Of a stretch of 64,000 nt of DNA, positions 63,436-64,000 are shown one piece after another. Location of the stretch: positions 62,001 to 126,000 of the forward strand of contig NZ_RXHU01000014.1 in assembly GCF_003955665.1 (NCBI RefSeq). Direction: 5' to 3'. The position numbers and the translations under genes are program-made. The notes beneath the pieces are model-generated. The model was not told where the DNA came from. It ran no database searches and saw nothing but the letters and a program-made list of their open reading frames with translations. Within the stretch, counting starts at the first letter, position 1. Every line of letters starts with the position of its first letter. Source of the DNA: Paenibacillus whitsoniae (GTDB taxonomy: Bacteria > Bacillota > Bacilli > Paenibacillales > NBRC-103111).

Positions 63436-64000
63436 ATGAACAAAACCATTCCCATTTATTTATTGTCCGGTTTTTTGGGCAGCGGCAAAACATCTTTATT
63501 AAACATTCTATTAGACTACTGCAGGGAATCGGGTCTCAAGCCGGCAGTCATTATGAATGAAATTGGCGACATCAATATAGATGGACAAGTTATTGATATC
63601 GAAATTCCAATGGCAGAAATGCTGAGCGGCTGTATATGCTGTACCATCAGCGGGGATCTAGGAGCGACTATTCTAGACCTTTGCCGTACCTACAGCCCCG
63701 ATGTCATCATTATTGAATCTACAGGGGTAGCTAATCCGATGGAAGTCATCGACAGCATAACAGAAAGCTCGCTACTGACGGAGGTGGAGCTTAAAACCAT
63801 TGTGACGGTTGTAGACGTCAGGTATTTGCTTGAATTGAATGCCGCGGGTACTCGAAGAACACTGCGATTAATGGAAGATCAAATTCGATGTGCCGGCTGG
63901 CTCATATTGAACAAAGTAGATCAAGTTACTCCGGATGAACTACGGCAAGCTGAGCAACTTGTTAGACGATTGAACGCGTATGCGGCTATTAAGGCTACCG
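63436..64000 (+). CDS. COG0523 GTPase f, cut by the window end
   Basis: The first 188 residues are visible: P-loop GFLGSGKTS, SGCICCTI (C66, C68, C69), ESTGVANPMEVIDS, VVDVRYLLELN and NKVD, a complete GTPase half. The metal-binding C-terminal domain lies beyond the window. AGGGGCG stands before ATG 63436. It is divergent from protein e, with separate Zur boxes for each. Confidence 0.93.
   Translation, partial: MNKTIPIYLLSGFLGSGKTSLLNILLDYCRESGLKPAVIMNEIGDINIDGQVIDIEIPMAEMLSGCICCTISGDLGATILDLCRTYSPDVIIIESTGVANPMEVIDSITESSLLTEVELKTIVTVVDVRYLLELNAAGTRRTLRLMEDQIRCAGWLILNKVDQVTPDELRQAEQLVRRLNAYAAIKAT

Noticed and set aside
1-64000. CRISPR arrays, tRNA or rRNA genes, intact insertion sequences, prophage modules
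   Set aside because: No regularly spaced repeats, no cloverleaf or rRNA signatures, and no transposase, integrase or structural phage genes were seen by eye.

Overview
The window reads as a chromosomal segment of a spore-forming, low-to-mid GC Firmicute, most likely Paenibacillus or a close relative. The reasons are a GerA-type spore germination operon, strong AGGAGG ribosome binding sites, TTG/GTG starts, Bacillus-type Zur boxes, BdbC/BdbD, and CopC-CopD and Sco proteins of Bacillus type. No rRNA, tRNA, CRISPR array or intact insertion sequence was seen. Both ends cut a gene: a glutathione peroxidase on the left and a COG0523 GTPase on the right.

1-18 kb is a patchwork. It holds a GerA operon (minus strand, order A-C-B), an ArsR regulator whose promoter puts +1 on its start codon, an iron alcohol dehydrogenase, an epoxide-hydrolase-like enzyme, a headless arsC, a cheW-cheA-mcp operon, AraC+VOC, WYL regulator+ABM monooxygenase, a truncated DUF6157 gene, an aldo/keto reductase, and two separate remnants of related MFS transporters.

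18-35 kb is an extracytoplasmic copper/thiol island: BdbD-BdbC, a YtkA-like lipoprotein, Sco, CopC-CopD, a NarL-type kinase and regulator, an OmpR-type regulator, a binding protein with a FecCD-type permease, two CopA-type ATPases, a membrane cytochrome c, a cupredoxin, a PepSY membrane protein, a FixS-like peptide, a CopZ-like chaperone and a Met-rich membrane protein. Nine promoters here carry the same 18-bp inverted repeat (consensus about ATRRCTCNTTCGAGYCAT), each 21 or 22 nt upstream of a -10 box. This points to an undescribed, probably two-component-controlled regulon.

35-64 kb is a large zinc-starvation island around a Zur (Fur-family) gene, with twelve Zur-box-like sites. It encodes ZnuCBA, the YcgR/YcgQ pair, six COG0523 GTPases, a Cys-poor L33 ribosomal protein, zinc-independent FolE2, MoaB, a QueD-like enzyme, a FeoB-like transporter behind a flavin oxidoreductase, an AAA+ ATPase with an unknown partner, and a long operon (49-59 kb). 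That operon combines an ATP-grasp ligase, a DUF364-like protein, a methyltransferase, a NikABC/Opp-like importer with fused ATPases, an SbnA-like PLP enzyme and a GNAT. It looks like biosynthesis and uptake of an undescribed zinc metallophore and lacks the nicotianamine-synthase and opine-dehydrogenase genes of staphylopine-type systems.
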